Positions 6,856-15,734 of a DNA stretch of 45,227 bases are shown here, piece after piece. Source of the DNA: Opitutus sp. GAS368 (lineage in GTDB: Bacteria; Verrucomicrobiota; Verrucomicrobiia; Opitutales; UBA953). The notes beneath the pieces are model-generated. The model was not told the origin of the DNA and ran no database searches. It worked only from the letters and a program-made list of their open reading frames with translations. Position 1 is the stretch's first letter. Every line of letters starts with the position of its first letter. Position numbers and translations under genes: made by a program. The DNA is taken from positions 1 through 45,227 of the forward strand of contig CALQIY020000004.1 in NCBI GenBank assembly GCA_943330755.2, written 5' to 3'.

Positions 6856-7245
6856 TTACTTGGCTTCGGCGGCAGCCGAAGGGTCGTAGCGCTTTTCCTT
6901 AACCTTGGTGGCCGACTTGCCGTGGCGGTCGCGGAGGTAGAAGAGGCGGGCCTTCATGACCTGGGACACGCGCTCGACTTCGATCTTCTCGATGTTCGGG
7001 GAGTGGACCGGGAAGGTACGCTCGACGCCTTCGCCGAAGGAGACGCGGCGAACGGTGAAGGTTTCCTGGACGTTGCCGCCCTTGCGGGAGATCACGATGC
7101 CCGAGAAGACCTGCGTGCGCTCTTTGTCGCCTTCGCGGACCTTGGTGGAGACGCGGACGCCATCACCGACCTTGAAAGTGTCGTGGCCGCGGCCGGTCTT
7201 CAGCTGCGATTGGGTGGCGTATTGGAGGAGGGGATGGTTGCTCAT
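6856..7245 (-). CDS. rplS: 50S ribosomal protein L19 (bL19)
   Basis: The 129-residue protein contains the L19 signature stretches [33 protein letters not shown], and [19 protein letters not shown], followed by the [14 protein letters not shown] segment. L19 sits at the 30S-50S interface. I place the start at ATG 7243-7245: it gives the normal N-terminus, and its ATG overlaps the trmD stop by 4 nt (ATGA). A longer in-frame extension to 7320 would lie inside trmD and has no L19 character. The C-terminus carries a short Ala/Glu-rich tail. A strong bidirectional terminator follows. Confidence 0.95.
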   Translation of the reverse strand: MSNHPLLQYATQSQLKTGRGHDTFKVGDGVRVSTKVREGDKERTQVFSGIVISRKGGNVQETFTVRRVSFGEGVERTFPVHSPNIEKIEVERVSQVMKARLFYLRDRHGKSATKVKEKRYDPSAAAEAK

Positions 7246-7934
7246 GGCTGGTGTTCTTGGTCTTCCAGTAGGTCGGGCCTGCGGTGCTTTGTCTTCTCGA
7301 TTTGCTTTGCCCGGCGCCACTTTTCGATTTCGGCGTGGTGTCCTCCTAGGAGGACCGGGGGCACCTCGAGACCATCATAAACAGCGGGTCTGGTGTACTG
7401 CGGAAAGGCGAGCAACTTGCCGTTGTAGCTGTCCCCCGTCAAGGAGTTTTCCTCGCCCAGGACCCCAGGAATCTGCCGACCGATACAATCGACGAGGACG
7501 CAGGCGGGGAGGGTGCCGTTGGTTAAAACATAGTCCCCAATCGAGATTTCGCGGGTTACCTTGCGGTCCCGGAAGCGCTGATCGATGCCCTCGTAGTGTC
7601 CGGAAACGAGGATTAAGTGGCTTTTTTGGGCTAATTCACGGGCCAAGGGGTTGGTCAGCTGCTCCCCGTCGGGGCAAAGGTAGATGACTTCACAATCCGG
7701 GGTGGCCAAGGCGTCCACGGCATCAAAAAGGGGTTGGCAGGTCATCAGCATGCCTGGGCCACCCCCATACGGGATGTCGTCAACCTTCCGGTGCTTGTCC
7801 TTCGAGTACTGGCGCAGGTCGTGGGCCTTGAACCCAAGGGTGCCCTTTTCGATGGCGCGACCGATGACGGACTCCTGGAGGAAGCCGTCGGCCATGGCCG
7901 GGAAGAGGGTGAGAAGGTCGATGCGGATGGCCAC
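7242..7934 (-). CDS. trmD: tRNA (guanine-N1-)-methyltransferase
   Basis: The 230-residue enzyme uses S-adenosylmethionine to methylate G37 of tRNAs with G at position 36, preventing +1 frameshifts. It shows the SPOUT-class trefoil-knot motifs: [15 protein letters not shown] (residues about 50-64), GHYEGIDQR (about 112-120), [15 protein letters not shown] (about 129-143), and [19 protein letters not shown] (about 180-198). The start is GTG (7934-7932), giving the standard N-terminus [12 protein letters not shown]. The stop overlaps the rplS start. The usual upstream partner rimM is not here; a secreted hydrolase gene lies 60 nt upstream. Slightly short for the family (usually 230-250) but complete. 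Confidence 0.95.
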   Translation of the reverse strand: MAIRIDLLTLFPAMADGFLQESVIGRAIEKGTLGFKAHDLRQYSKDKHRKVDDIPYGGGPGMLMTCQPLFDAVDALATPDCEVIYLCPDGEQLTNPLARELAQKSHLILVSGHYEGIDQRFRDRKVTREISIGDYVLTNGTLPACVLVDCIGRQIPGVLGEENSLTGDSYNGKLLAFPQYTRPAVYDGLEVPPVLLGGHHAEIEKWRRAKQIEKTKHRRPDLLEDQEHQP

Positions 7935-7967
7935 GGCGATGTCCAGCCATCCAACAGGAGAAAGCCG

Positions 7968-7986
7968 ACCGAGGGCAAGCCTCGGT
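7968..7986 (-). terminator. Small hairpin between hydrolase gene and trmD, possible weak terminator
   Basis: ACCGAGG (7968-7974) and CCTCGGT (7980-7986) form a perfect 7-bp stem with a 5-nt loop, 8 nt after the stop of the hydrolase gene. The minus strand continues CGGCTTTCTCC, so the T-tract is poor. It may reduce read-through into trmD or act as an attenuator. Confidence 0.35.
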
Positions 7987-7994
7987 AAAGGGCC

Positions 7995-9041
7995 TTACTT
8001 CTTCTTCCGCAGATTCATCCGGGTCTCGGGCTCCGCCGGGACGGGCTTACCGACTTCGTCGACCGGGGAGGTGAAGAGGTAGCGCCAGACGTCTTCCTGC
8101 AGCGGCACGCCTTTGGCGTCCTTGGGCGGGTTCTTGCCGACTTGGACGAAGCCGTGGGCCTTGTTGGCGTCGCCTTTGACGTCGTACTTGGTGATCAGGC
8201 GACGGGAGTTGCCGTAAGGATACTTGGCTTCGTCGGTATTCACGATCGGGCCGAACTTGTTCAGGCCGAGGAGCAGCCAGGAGCGCGGGTAATGGTCGGC
8301 GCTCCAGCCGCCGTCGAGCACGTGGCTGTAGCCGAAGTATCGGTTGGCGGGCGTCGCCGAAGGCAACGCTTGCCAATCATCGAGCTGGTCGCGCGGGCCG
8401 CAGAACATCACGATGCGCGCGCACTTCTGCGCGATGCCGAAGCGGGCCGAGGAGGTCGCGCCGTGCGAAGCCCCGGAGACGATGACCCTTTCCCAGTCGA
8501 GGGCTTTGCCGTCCTTCGTGAGGAAGAATTCCCAGCGGCCCGGCGGGTTGGCTTTCGCCAACGCCTTCACGAGTTGGTAAGCGCGTTCCTTCATGCTGTC
8601 CGGCCCGGGGATGTCGATGGCCTTGGACGCATCGATGCCGGTGGTGGCCTCGAGGCGGATGTTGCCGAGGTGCTGCGGGTCGTCGAGCGGCTCGGTGTTG
8701 AGCTTGGCGAACCATTCGCGCGCGTAGGCGACCTGGATGTAGTGCAGGCCGTAGCCATTGACCTTTTCGGCGAGCGGTTGGCTGTGGCCCATCAGCCAAA
8801 TCACCAGCTGTCCCCGCGGCGCCACGCGCGTGTCGACTTGCGCGCGTTCGGTGTCGGCAGGCTTACCCGCGGCCTCGAGGACGAACCCGATTTCCGGATG
8901 CGACTTGCAGCGCGGGTCGATCTCGCTCGCGCGCAGGGTCAGGCTGTAGGCTTGGGGCTTCGGGTCGGTGAACTTGAGCGCAGGTTCGGCCGCGACGGCG
9001 AAGCCGGTGAGGGCCAGAAGGAGGGGCAGGAAGGACTTCAT
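7995..9041 (-). CDS. Secreted alpha/beta hydrolase-like protein
   Basis: The 348-residue product has a Sec signal peptide (MKSFLPLLLALTGFAVAAEP; cleavage expected after about residue 18). A GASHGATSSARFG nucleophile-elbow motif places a probable catalytic Ser at residue 192, and it is preceded by the WERVIVSG strand. WLMGHSQPL (residues 82-90) could form the oxyanion-hole region, and several late Asp and His residues could complete a triad. The overall plan recalls poorly characterised secreted hydrolases of the BPSS1187 type. I cannot name a substrate. I chose ATG 9041 because it starts the signal peptide. It is the last of three minus-strand genes for exported proteins (9964, 9101, 7995). 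Confidence 0.78.
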   Translation of the reverse strand: MKSFLPLLLALTGFAVAAEPALKFTDPKPQAYSLTLRASEIDPRCKSHPEIGFVLEAAGKPADTERAQVDTRVAPRGQLVIWLMGHSQPLAEKVNGYGLHYIQVAYAREWFAKLNTEPLDDPQHLGNIRLEATTGIDASKAIDIPGPDSMKERAYQLVKALAKANPPGRWEFFLTKDGKALDWERVIVSGASHGATSSARFGIAQKCARIVMFCGPRDQLDDWQALPSATPANRYFGYSHVLDGGWSADHYPRSWLLLGLNKFGPIVNTDEAKYPYGNSRRLITKYDVKGDANKAHGFVQVGKNPPKDAKGVPLQEDVWRYLFTSPVDEVGKPVPAEPETRMNLRKKK

Positions 9042-9100
9042 GGGGATACGACACTCAAGCCACCCTCCGCGTTCCCTGCAACCCTTCTGGTCGGCGGCGT

Positions 9101-9949
9101 TTACTTCGGCAGCTTGCCGTCCACCGCGGTCAGGGCCGGCTCGATGATTTCCTTGGGCGCCCATTGGTGCCCGCCTTCGAACTCGAACACCTCGATGCGC
9201 GCGCCGAAGGACTTCTTGAGGCGGGCGGCTTCCTTGTAATTCATGTCTTTCTTGCCGAAGGTGCCGGCGACCGACTTCACCTTGATGTCCTTGGTGACAT
9301 AGGTGCCGTCGGGATTGACGTCGCTGCAGCCGGCGCCTTGGAGGATGAGGCCACCGAAGCCGGGGACCAGCGTGACGAACAGGGAACTGGCGCGGGCGCC
9401 GCCGGAAAAGCCGGTCGCGATTTTCTTGCCTTCGGCGACGCGCATCCGCTTCACGACGTCTTCATGGGCCGCGAGGAAGTTGCCGAGGATCGGCTCCCAT
9501 GGGCCATTCTTGGATTCCTCGAGCATCACGGCGATGTAGCCGTGCGCCTTGATCCAGTCGCTCATGGCGCCGAGCTTGGCCTTGCCGTTGGGGTCGGCGA
9601 TGAAGATCGTCTTCCAGGTCTTTTTCGGGTCAGCCGAGTAGCCTTCGGGGACCCAGAGCTTGTAATGGTAGGTGCCCGACATCGCGGCGTTCTTGCCCGC
9701 GCCTTTGTAGGTGCAGGTGATGCGCGTTTCCGTCCCGTCCTTGAGCGCCTCGGTCAAGGGCGTCGGGGGATCCTCCGCTCCCTTGGTGGGCGCGACCTTC
9801 GCTCCGGTGCTCGCGCTGCCGGCCGTGCCACCGCCAGCGGTCACCGCATTCGCGGTGGCTTTCGCCTTTTCGGCGTTGGTGGAGCCATGGGCGGCCGGCG
9901 GGACGCAGGCGAGGGCGACAAGGGCGAGCAGGGCGGCGGCGGTCTTCAT
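9101..9949 (-). CDS. Secreted alpha/beta hydrolase-like protein with Ala/Thr-rich linker
   Basis: The 282-residue product has a signal peptide (MKTAAALLALVALACVPPAAHG) followed by a low-complexity Ala/Thr/Lys/Gly linker (residues about 23-65) and then a hydrolase-like domain. ATGFSGGARASSLF (residues 179-192) is a GxSxG nucleophile elbow with Ser182. FIADPNGKAKLGAMSDWIK and the C-terminal EFEGGHQWAPKE (His probably in the triad) fit a polymer-esterase or dienelactone-hydrolase-like fold. A longer open frame runs upstream to 10723 but overlaps the membrane-protein gene and has no signal peptide, so ATG 9949 is used. Substrate unknown. The upstream gene ends 14 nt away on the same strand, so cotranscription is likely. 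Confidence 0.78.
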   Translation of the reverse strand: MKTAAALLALVALACVPPAAHGSTNAEKAKATANAVTAGGGTAGSASTGAKVAPTKGAEDPPTPLTEALKDGTETRITCTYKGAGKNAAMSGTYHYKLWVPEGYSADPKKTWKTIFIADPNGKAKLGAMSDWIKAHGYIAVMLEESKNGPWEPILGNFLAAHEDVVKRMRVAEGKKIATGFSGGARASSLFVTLVPGFGGLILQGAGCSDVNPDGTYVTKDIKVKSVAGTFGKKDMNYKEAARLKKSFGARIEVFEFEGGHQWAPKEIIEPALTAVDGKLPK

Positions 9950-9963
9950 GGACGAAAGGGGCG

Positions 9964-10641
9964 TTAGCGACGGCGGGCCTTCTTGTTCTTCATCGCATCG
10001 ATCTTGGCTTTGACCTTGAGGGCGACGATGGCGAGCGAGATGGCGGCAAAGCCCGCGAAGAGGATGTTGCTGAGTTGGAAGCCGCTGAAGCCTTCCTCGG
10101 TTGCGCCATCCGTCGCCCCCAAGACGGGGCGGAGGGCCGTCTCCACCTTCGGCGTTTCCTTGGGCGTCAGGGCGTTGACCACGGGCTCGCTGGTCTTGAG
10201 CAGGGAGTAGTAGGCGCCTTCGAACTTGGCCGCGCCGGTGAACGTGCCGTGGACGCTGAATTTCTGCCCCAAGGTGTGGCCGGTGCCTTGGATGACGACC
10301 GGCGTGGGGACAGGGGCGTCGAGGACCATCACCAGTTCCAAGCCATCGAGCTCGGTGTGGATCAGTTGGACGAGGATGGGCCGTCCCGCGGGGCTCTCCG
10401 TTTGGCGGGCCGTGATCTGGGAGCGGAGGGCGTCGAACTCCGCTTGGTCCTCGCGGCTCATGGCGCCGTTCGCGGGCGCGGCCGCCGGTACGTTGGCGGC
10501 GGGGGCCTTGTCGTCCCGGAGTTTCTGGCGGAGTTGTTCGAGCTCGGCCAAGTCGTCCGGAGACACGGGCGCCTGCGTTGGTTTCTCCGCCGCCCCGAGG
10601 GCGAGGCATAGGCCAAGAAGGAGTGGGGTCGCCCAACGCAT
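9964..10641 (-). CDS. Hypothetical exported, C-terminally membrane-anchored protein
   Basis: The 225-residue product has an N-terminal signal (MRWATPLLLGLCLALGAAEK), a polar Gln/Glu/Arg/Ala-rich stretch (about 25-80), a central beta-rich part with LVQLIHTELDGLELVMVLD, and a C-terminal transmembrane helix (LSNILFAGFAAISLAIVAL) ending in a basic tail KKKARRR. This gives a type I topology with most of the chain outside the cytoplasm. I do not recognise a family. ATG 10641 is preferred to a TTG at 10650 because a putative promoter ends 8 nt before it. It heads a three-gene set with two secreted hydrolases and is divergent from the ABC ATPase gene. Confidence 0.7.
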   Translation of the reverse strand: MRWATPLLLGLCLALGAAEKPTQAPVSPDDLAELEQLRQKLRDDKAPAANVPAAAPANGAMSREDQAEFDALRSQITARQTESPAGRPILVQLIHTELDGLELVMVLDAPVPTPVVIQGTGHTLGQKFSVHGTFTGAAKFEGAYYSLLKTSEPVVNALTPKETPKVETALRPVLGATDGATEEGFSGFQLSNILFAGFAAISLAIVALKVKAKIDAMKNKKARRR

Positions 10642-10649
10642 CGCGAGCA

Positions 10650-10677
10650 ATTAAACCGCCCTCGGGGCGGAGGGCAA
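10650..10677 (-). promoter_or_regulatory. Putative leaderless promoter for the 9964 gene
   Basis: On the minus strand TTGCCC (10677-10672), a 16-nt spacer and TTTAAT (10655-10650) end 8 nt before ATG 10641. No Shine-Dalgarno is visible. It lies back to back with the ABC gene promoter in a 99-nt divergent spacer. Confidence 0.5.
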
Positions 10678-10701
10678 GGATGGGCGTAGGTGCTTTGCGA
10701 C

Positions 10702-10731
10702 TTGGAAGTCGGAGCGGCCCCACCCTAATAA
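10702..10731 (+). promoter_or_regulatory. Putative promoter for the orphan ABC ATPase gene
   Basis: TTGGAA (10702-10707), an 18-nt spacer and TAATAA (10726-10731) end 9 nt before ATG 10741, so the leader would be at most a few nucleotides. Confidence 0.5.
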
Positions 10732-10740
10732 GGTCAGCCC

Positions 10741-11532
10741 ATGAAGCCGTCGCCCCTGCCTGTCCTCGAGGTTGCCCGCCTGCGCATCGCCCGCGAAGGC
10801 AAGGTCATCCTCAAGGGCATCGATTGGACCGTGCACGCCGGCGAGCACTGGGTGCTCCTCGGCCCCAATGGTTCGGGAAAATCTTCCTTGTTGGCCGCGT
10901 TGACGGGCTACTTCGCGCCCACCTCCGGGCGGGTCACCGTCCTCGGCGAAACGTTCGGTCGCAGCGATTGGCGCGAACTGCGTCGCCGCATCGGCTTGGC
11001 GGGCCCGTCCGTCGCCGCGATGGTCCAGCCCTCCGAACAGGCCGTGCACGTCGTCGCCGGTGGCGTCGACGGCGTCATCAACCTTTGGCGGCGGCCGCCG
11101 GCGGCCGTCTTGGCGCGCGCCCGTCGGATGTTGCGGCAACTGAAGGTGGGGGCGCTGGCCACCCGCCCGTACGGGCATCTTTCCCAGGGCGAGCGGCAAC
11201 GCGTGCTCATCGCGCGGGCATTGATCGGCCGGCCGGCCTTGCTGATTCTGGACGAGCCATGCGCGGGCCTCGACCCCGCCGCGCGGGCCGATTTTCTGGC
11301 GTTGCTGCAACGGTTGCCGACGGTGGCCAAGGGGACGTCCGTCGTGCTCGTGACGCACCACGTCGAGGAGATCGTCCCGGTCTTCACGCACGCGTTGCTC
11401 CTCCGGAATGGTTCAAGACTGGCCGCCGGCCCCATCGCGGAGATCCTGCGTCGTCCGCAGTTGGCCGAGTTGTTCGGGCGGCCGGTGGTGCTGTCCAAGA
11501 AGCGGGCCGGCTGGAGCCTCCGCACGGCTTAA
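10741..11532 (+). CDS. Orphan ABC transporter ATP-binding protein (ModF/YlmA-like)
   Basis: The 263-residue ATPase has Walker [10 protein letters not shown] (residues 41-49), signature LSQGE (147-151), Walker B LLILDEP (167-173), a D-loop (AGLDP) and the switch His in VLVTHH. The sequence between Walker A and the signature resembles single-domain ATPases such as YlmA and the ModF halves rather than importer ATPases of sugar or peptide systems. No permease or binding protein adjoins it, so its partner is unknown; it could also act in a non-transport role. Start ATG 10741 follows a putative promoter. A 64-nt gap separates it from the oxidoreductase gene, which may be cotranscribed. Confidence 0.9.
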   Translation: MKPSPLPVLEVARLRIAREGKVILKGIDWTVHAGEHWVLLGPNGSGKSSLLAALTGYFAPTSGRVTVLGETFGRSDWRELRRRIGLAGPSVAAMVQPSEQAVHVVAGGVDGVINLWRRPPAAVLARARRMLRQLKVGALATRPYGHLSQGERQRVLIARALIGRPALLILDEPCAGLDPAARADFLALLQRLPTVAKGTSVVLVTHHVEEIVPVFTHALLLRNGSRLAAGPIAEILRRPQLAELFGRPVVLSKKRAGWSLRTA

Positions 11533-11596
11533 AGGCGGACTTCTAGCGGGTTTCGGCTTTGCCTTCCGCCCGTTTCCTTCTTCCTGTCCCTTTCCG

Positions 11597-13087
11597 ATGC
11601 CTTCGCCTTTCGAGAACCTGCTCCCCCGCTACGACGCCGTCGTCATCGGCGCCGGCCTAGGCGGCATGACGGCCGCGAACAACCTGGCCAAGTTCGGCCG
11701 CAAGGTGCTCCTGCTCGAGCACCATTACCAGCTCGGGGGCCTGGCGACGTTCTTCAAGCGCGCCGGTGGCCATGTGTTCGACATCTCGCTGCATGGTTTC
11801 CCGCATGGGATGATCAAGTCGACCCGCCGCTATTGGACGAAGGAAATCTCCGACCGCATCCACCAGTTGCACGACGTCCGGTTCATCAATCCGGACTTCG
11901 ACGTCCGGACGACGTTCGACCGCGCGGACTTCACGCGGATCATGATCGAGCAGTTCCGCATCCCCGCCGAGACCGTGGAGGCGTTCTTCGCGCACCTCCG
12001 CTCGATGAACTACTACGACAACGACCCGCGCACGACGCGCGAGCTCTTCGAGCAGTTCTTCCCCGGTCGCCCGGACATCCAGCGCTTGCTGCTCGAGCCC
12101 ATCGCCTACGCCAATGGCTCGACCCTCGACGACCCGGCCATCACCTTCGGCATCGTCTTCTCGAACTTCATGTCGAAGGGGGTCTTCATCTTCCAAGGGG
12201 GTACGGATACGATGATCAACCTCATGACGGCCGAGATGAAGGCCAATGGGGTCGATATCCGCCGCAATGTGCTCGTCGAGAAGGTGCTCGTGGAGAAGGA
12301 CGCCGCCGGCCGCCGCCGCGTGGTCGGGGTCAAGCTCCGCGGTACCCGTCTGGGCGAAGAGGCCGAAGTGGCGTGCGCGACCGTCGTGTCGAACGCGAAC
12401 ATCAAGGACACCGTCCTGAAGTTGGCGGATGCCACGGCCTTCGACGGCGCCTTCCTCGAGCAGGCCCGTCAGGTGCGCGTCAACACGTCCTCCTGCCAGG
12501 TCTACATGGGCGTGCGCACGGGCGAGAGCATCCCGCACATCGGCGACCTCGTCTTCACCTCGGAGGCGAAGCCGTTCTCCAGCCGCGAGCTCATCGATTT
12601 CCATACGACCTCGCGCACGTATTCGGTCTACTACCCGGACACCCGTCCGCACACCAAGACCCCGCGCTACGCGATCGTCACCTCCGTCAACCAGCGGTAC
12701 GAGGACTGGGCCAACCTCTCCGAGGCCGACTACCAGACGCATAAGGCCCGGGTCATCGAGGAATCCTTCCGCGGGCTCGAGAAGTTCATCCCCGATATCC
12801 GCTCCAAGGTCGACCACGCCGAGGCGGCCACCCCGCGCACGGTCAACCGTTACGTCCGCCACGTAGGGGGCACTTCCTTCGGCACCAAGTTCGAAGGGCT
12901 CAAGGTTTCCATGGGCTTGCCCGAGCAGGTCGGCGGACTGTACCATGCCGGCAGCGTGGGCATCATCATGTCGGGTTGGTTGGGCACGATCAATTACGGC
13001 GTCATCGTTTCGGCCAAGGCGGATGCCTACCTGCGCGACCCGGAGGCTGGCCCGCTCGGCGAGGCCGCCGCCAGCGCCGGCATCTGA
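11597..13087 (+). CDS. FAD-dependent oxidoreductase of the CrtI/CrtISO (phytoene desaturase/retinol saturase) group
   Basis: The 496-residue protein has a Rossmann dinucleotide-binding motif [20 protein letters not shown] (residues 15-34), then [16 protein letters not shown], the second FAD-contact region of carotenoid desaturases and isomerases. The C-terminal [20 protein letters not shown] stretch fits the FAD-binding closing motif. Members desaturate, isomerise or reduce polyene chains; no other carotenoid genes are nearby, so the substrate cannot be named. ATG 11597 is chosen because the upstream in-frame extension lies partly inside the ABC gene and lacks family character. The YqhA-like membrane gene follows at 46 nt. 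Confidence 0.85.
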   Translation: MPSPFENLLPRYDAVVIGAGLGGMTAANNLAKFGRKVLLLEHHYQLGGLATFFKRAGGHVFDISLHGFPHGMIKSTRRYWTKEISDRIHQLHDVRFINPDFDVRTTFDRADFTRIMIEQFRIPAETVEAFFAHLRSMNYYDNDPRTTRELFEQFFPGRPDIQRLLLEPIAYANGSTLDDPAITFGIVFSNFMSKGVFIFQGGTDTMINLMTAEMKANGVDIRRNVLVEKVLVEKDAAGRRRVVGVKLRGTRLGEEAEVACATVVSNANIKDTVLKLADATAFDGAFLEQARQVRVNTSSCQVYMGVRTGESIPHIGDLVFTSEAKPFSSRELIDFHTTSRTYSVYYPDTRPHTKTPRYAIVTSVNQRYEDWANLSEADYQTHKARVIEESFRGLEKFIPDIRSKVDHAEAATPRTVNRYVRHVGGTSFGTKFEGLKVSMGLPEQVGGLYHAGSVGIIMSGWLGTINYGVIVSAKADAYLRDPEAGPLGEAAASAGI

Positions 13088-13133
13088 CGTCGCCGTGGCT
13101 TGACGGTCGGCGGGGAATGCCAATTCTACCGCC

Positions 13134-13703
13134 ATGGCTAACGACCCGAAGTCCGAAGGTATCGCGCAGAAGTTAGAGCATGGTCTCGAGTACTTCATCT
13201 TCGCCAGCCGTTGGGTGCAGGCGCCGATCTACGTCGCCCTGATCTTCGCCGCCATCGCCTATGCGTGGAAGAGCGTCCAGGAATTGATCCACCTGCTCGG
13301 CGGGTTCGCGACCGCCACGGAGAGCTCCATCATGTTGGGGATCCTCTCCTTGGTCGACATCTCCATGGTGGCCAACCTCGTGAACATGGTCGTGGTCGGT
13401 GGCTACGTGACGTTCGTCAGCCGGATCGACTTCGGCGACAACGGCGACCGCCCGGATTGGCTCGACCACATCAACGCCAATACGCTGAAGGTGAAGCTGG
13501 CCGGCAGCTTGGCCAGCATCTCGGCCATCCACCTGCTGAAGAGCTTCATCGACATCACCTCGGCGGCTTCGGCCGACAAGCCCATGACCGCCAGCCACGA
13601 GAAGGTCATCCTCTGGCAGGCCATCATCCACGGGGTCTTCCTGCTATCGATGATCCTCTTCGCGTGGGGCGAGCGGATGCAGCGGCACGGCGACCACGAC
13701 TAA
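13134..13703 (+). CDS. UPF0114/YqhA-family membrane protein
   Basis: The 189-residue integral membrane protein matches the YqhA (UPF0114, TIGR00645) family, with the N-terminal LEYFIFASRWVQAPIYVALI and the central SLVDISMVANLVNMVVVGGY segments, and FVSRIDFGDNGDRPDWLDH as a conserved loop. Three or four transmembrane helices are visible. The function of the family is unknown. A TTGACG hexamer (13100-13105) upstream could be a -35, but the matching -10 (TTCTAC, 13124-13129) is weak. The gene ends 9 nt before the stop codon of the convergent peptidase gene, leaving no room for a separate terminator. Confidence 0.9.
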   Translation: MANDPKSEGIAQKLEHGLEYFIFASRWVQAPIYVALIFAAIAYAWKSVQELIHLLGGFATATESSIMLGILSLVDISMVANLVNMVVVGGYVTFVSRIDFGDNGDRPDWLDHINANTLKVKLAGSLASISAIHLLKSFIDITSAASADKPMTASHEKVILWQAIIHGVFLLSMILFAWGERMQRHGDHD

Positions 13704-13712
13704 GGTCGTCCG

Positions 13713-15647
13713 TCAGTTCAGCAGGTTCTCCTTCAGGAAGAGGACCATCGACCGGAACTGGAAGTCGGCGTTCGACTTCTTCGCGAAGCCGTGACCCTCG
13801 TCGTTGGCCATCACGAACCAGACGCGCCCGCCTTGGGCGCGGATGGCATCGCGCATGCGTTCCGCCTCGGTGAAGGGCACGCGGGGGTCGTTGCGCCCTT
13901 GGATGATCAGCAGCGGCGCGCGGATGCGGTCCGCGTGGTTCGCCGGCGAGATGCGTTCGAGGAACGCGCGGACCTCGGGCTTGCGTTCATCGCCGTACTC
14001 CAGGCGGCGGTTGGCGCGGCGGTAATCCGACGTGTCCCGGAGGAAGGTCACGAAGTTGGCGATGCCGACGTTGTCGATGCCGCAACGGAAGCGTTCGGGG
14101 TAGTTCGTCAGGCAGGCCAAGCTCATGAAGCCGCCGTAACTCCCGCCGTAGACCGCCACGCGCCGGGCGTCGAGGCGGTCGGATTTCGCGACCCAATCCA
14201 ATACGGCGCCGACATCCTTGACCGCGTCCTCGCGCTTGACCGTGTCGTCGAGGCTCAGGTAGGTGCGGCCGTAGCCGGTCGAGCCGCGGATGTTCGGGTA
14301 GACCAGCGCCACGCCGAGTTCGTTCAGGTAATAAAGGGCCGTGCCGCGGTAGCCGGGGCGCGATTGGCCCTCGGGGCCGCCGTGGAAGAACATCAGCACC
14401 GGGCGCTTGCCCGGGAATTTCTTGGCGTCGGGGTAGTAGACCAAGGACGGGATGCTGAGCCCATCGAAGCTCGGCGTCCGCACGACTTCCGGTTGGGTCA
14501 CGGGAATCTCCTTCTGGGGTTTCGTCGTGCGGTTCGTCCAACGGGTGAGCGCGCCCGCGTCGAGGTCCAGCGACCAAGCGTCGCTGGCGGAGTCCTCGCT
14601 GTTCAGCGTGAAGCCGAGTTCATGGCTTCCCGGCCGCCAGGCGAGGTTGCTCAGGACGCCCGGCTTGAGCGCCGGCACCGGCATCTCCTTGCCGGTCTCG
14701 AGATTCCAGCAGCGCAGCTGCGAGAAGCCTTCCACGTTCACGGCAAAGGCCAGGCGCTTGCCGTTGGCCGACACCGCGAGTTCCTCGGCGTCCCATTTGG
14801 GGTCGGGCACCAGGAGGGTGAGTTTGCCGGTCGCGACTTCGAGCCGCATGACGGAAAGGAAGTCAGACCCGTGGTTGGTCAGGGCGTAGATCGCCCGGTC
14901 GCCTTCGGCGAAGACGGCTTGTTGGTAGAGGCAGGCGACGCCCTTGGGGCTGACTTGCGTCCGCTTGCCGGTCGCGACTTCCACGGTCCACAGGCGCGAG
15001 GCGGCGTTGCCGAGGCTTTGGCGCACCAGGAGGAACTTGCCGTCCGCGGTCCAGTCGACCGGCGACCAGCCGCCGGCGTCGAGGCGGACGAGTTCGCGGG
15101 GTTCGCCCGGGCTGCGGACATCGGCGAGGAGGATGTCGCTGTCCTTGCCGTTGCGGCGGTTCGAGCAGTAGGCGATCAGCGTCCCGTCCTTCGACCACGT
15201 CGCGTCGGTGTTGCGCGACTTGCCGTCGGTCAAGCGCGTCGGCGCCTGCGCGGGGCGGGCGGTGTCGGTCAGCCAAAGCTGGAAGTTCTCATCGCCGCCC
15301 TTGTCGACGGAATACAGGAGCAAGGTGCCCTTCGGCTGGAACGTCCCGCTGCGCACCGTATCGGGGCCGCGGGTGAGCGGGGTGCGTTTCGCCAAGGGCG
15401 CGGTCATCTCATGAAGGTGGGAGGCATCCCCGATGCGGGTGGTCACCAAGAGGGCGCGCTTGGTGGTGGCCCAGCCGCGGAAGCCGGCCCCACCGAGGTT
15501 GGCGTAAGGCTCGAGCTCGGCCTTGAGTTCGGTCGTGATGGCGGGGACGCCTTCGACGACGAGGTTGGCGGGATGCTGCGGGGCGGTCTGGCAGGCGGAC
15601 AGCAGGAGCAGCAGGAGCAGCAGGCTGAGCAGGGCGGGGCGGACCAT
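13713..15647 (-). CDS. S9 family (prolyl-oligopeptidase-like) serine peptidase, lipoprotein
   Basis: The 644-residue product starts with a Leu-rich lipoprotein signal ending LLSACQT, so it should be lipidated and exported. An N-terminal beta-propeller (about residues 40-370) shows repeated WD-like strands such as ATWSKDGTLIAYCSNRR. The C-terminal alpha/beta hydrolase domain carries YGGSYGGFMS (nucleophile Ser503), GRNDPRVPF (Asp587) and NDEGHGF (His619), the complete triad of acylaminoacyl-/dipeptidyl-peptidase-type S9 enzymes. It would cleave peptides released outside the cytoplasm. A much longer minus-strand frame reads through upstream sequence but that part has no signal and overlaps the divergent hydrolase gene. 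ATG 15647 is preferred to ATG 15674. Confidence 0.92.
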   Translation of the reverse strand: MVRPALLSLLLLLLLLSACQTAPQHPANLVVEGVPAITTELKAELEPYANLGGAGFRGWATTKRALLVTTRIGDASHLHEMTAPLAKRTPLTRGPDTVRSGTFQPKGTLLLYSVDKGGDENFQLWLTDTARPAQAPTRLTDGKSRNTDATWSKDGTLIAYCSNRRNGKDSDILLADVRSPGEPRELVRLDAGGWSPVDWTADGKFLLVRQSLGNAASRLWTVEVATGKRTQVSPKGVACLYQQAVFAEGDRAIYALTNHGSDFLSVMRLEVATGKLTLLVPDPKWDAEELAVSANGKRLAFAVNVEGFSQLRCWNLETGKEMPVPALKPGVLSNLAWRPGSHELGFTLNSEDSASDAWSLDLDAGALTRWTNRTTKPQKEIPVTQPEVVRTPSFDGLSIPSLVYYPDAKKFPGKRPVLMFFHGGPEGQSRPGYRGTALYYLNELGVALVYPNIRGSTGYGRTYLSLDDTVKREDAVKDVGAVLDWVAKSDRLDARRVAVYGGSYGGFMSLACLTNYPERFRCGIDNVGIANFVTFLRDTSDYRRANRRLEYGDERKPEVRAFLERISPANHADRIRAPLLIIQGRNDPRVPFTEAERMRDAIRAQGGRVWFVMANDEGHGFAKKSNADFQFRSMVLFLKENLLN

Positions 15648-15652
15648 GATGC

Positions 15653-15673
15653 TGTCATATAAATGGTATGACA
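15653..15673. promoter_or_regulatory. 21-bp perfect inverted repeat upstream of the S9 peptidase gene
   Basis: TGTCATA (15653-15659) and TATGACA (15667-15673) are a perfect 7-bp inverted repeat with a 7-bp spacer, in an AT-rich island between two divergent genes (peptidase at 15647, hydrolase at 15735). On the minus strand a TTATAT hexamer inside it could be the peptidase -10. Operator function is an inference from position and symmetry. Confidence 0.45.
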
Positions 15674-15734
15674 TTGGCTGGGTCGATGCCGAAGATGGCT
15701 CGCCTCCGCGGGGCTTCCCCGTCAGGGTGCCGTC

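Noticed and set aside
9950-10723. Upstream extension of the hydrolase frame at 9101
   Set aside because: It overlaps the membrane-protein gene in another frame and is Arg/Pro-rich shadow sequence; a proper signal peptide starts at 9949.
11657-13198. Antisense frame of over 500 codons opposite the CrtI-like gene
   Set aside because: No domain and a shadow-type composition; the plus strand has FAD-binding motifs.
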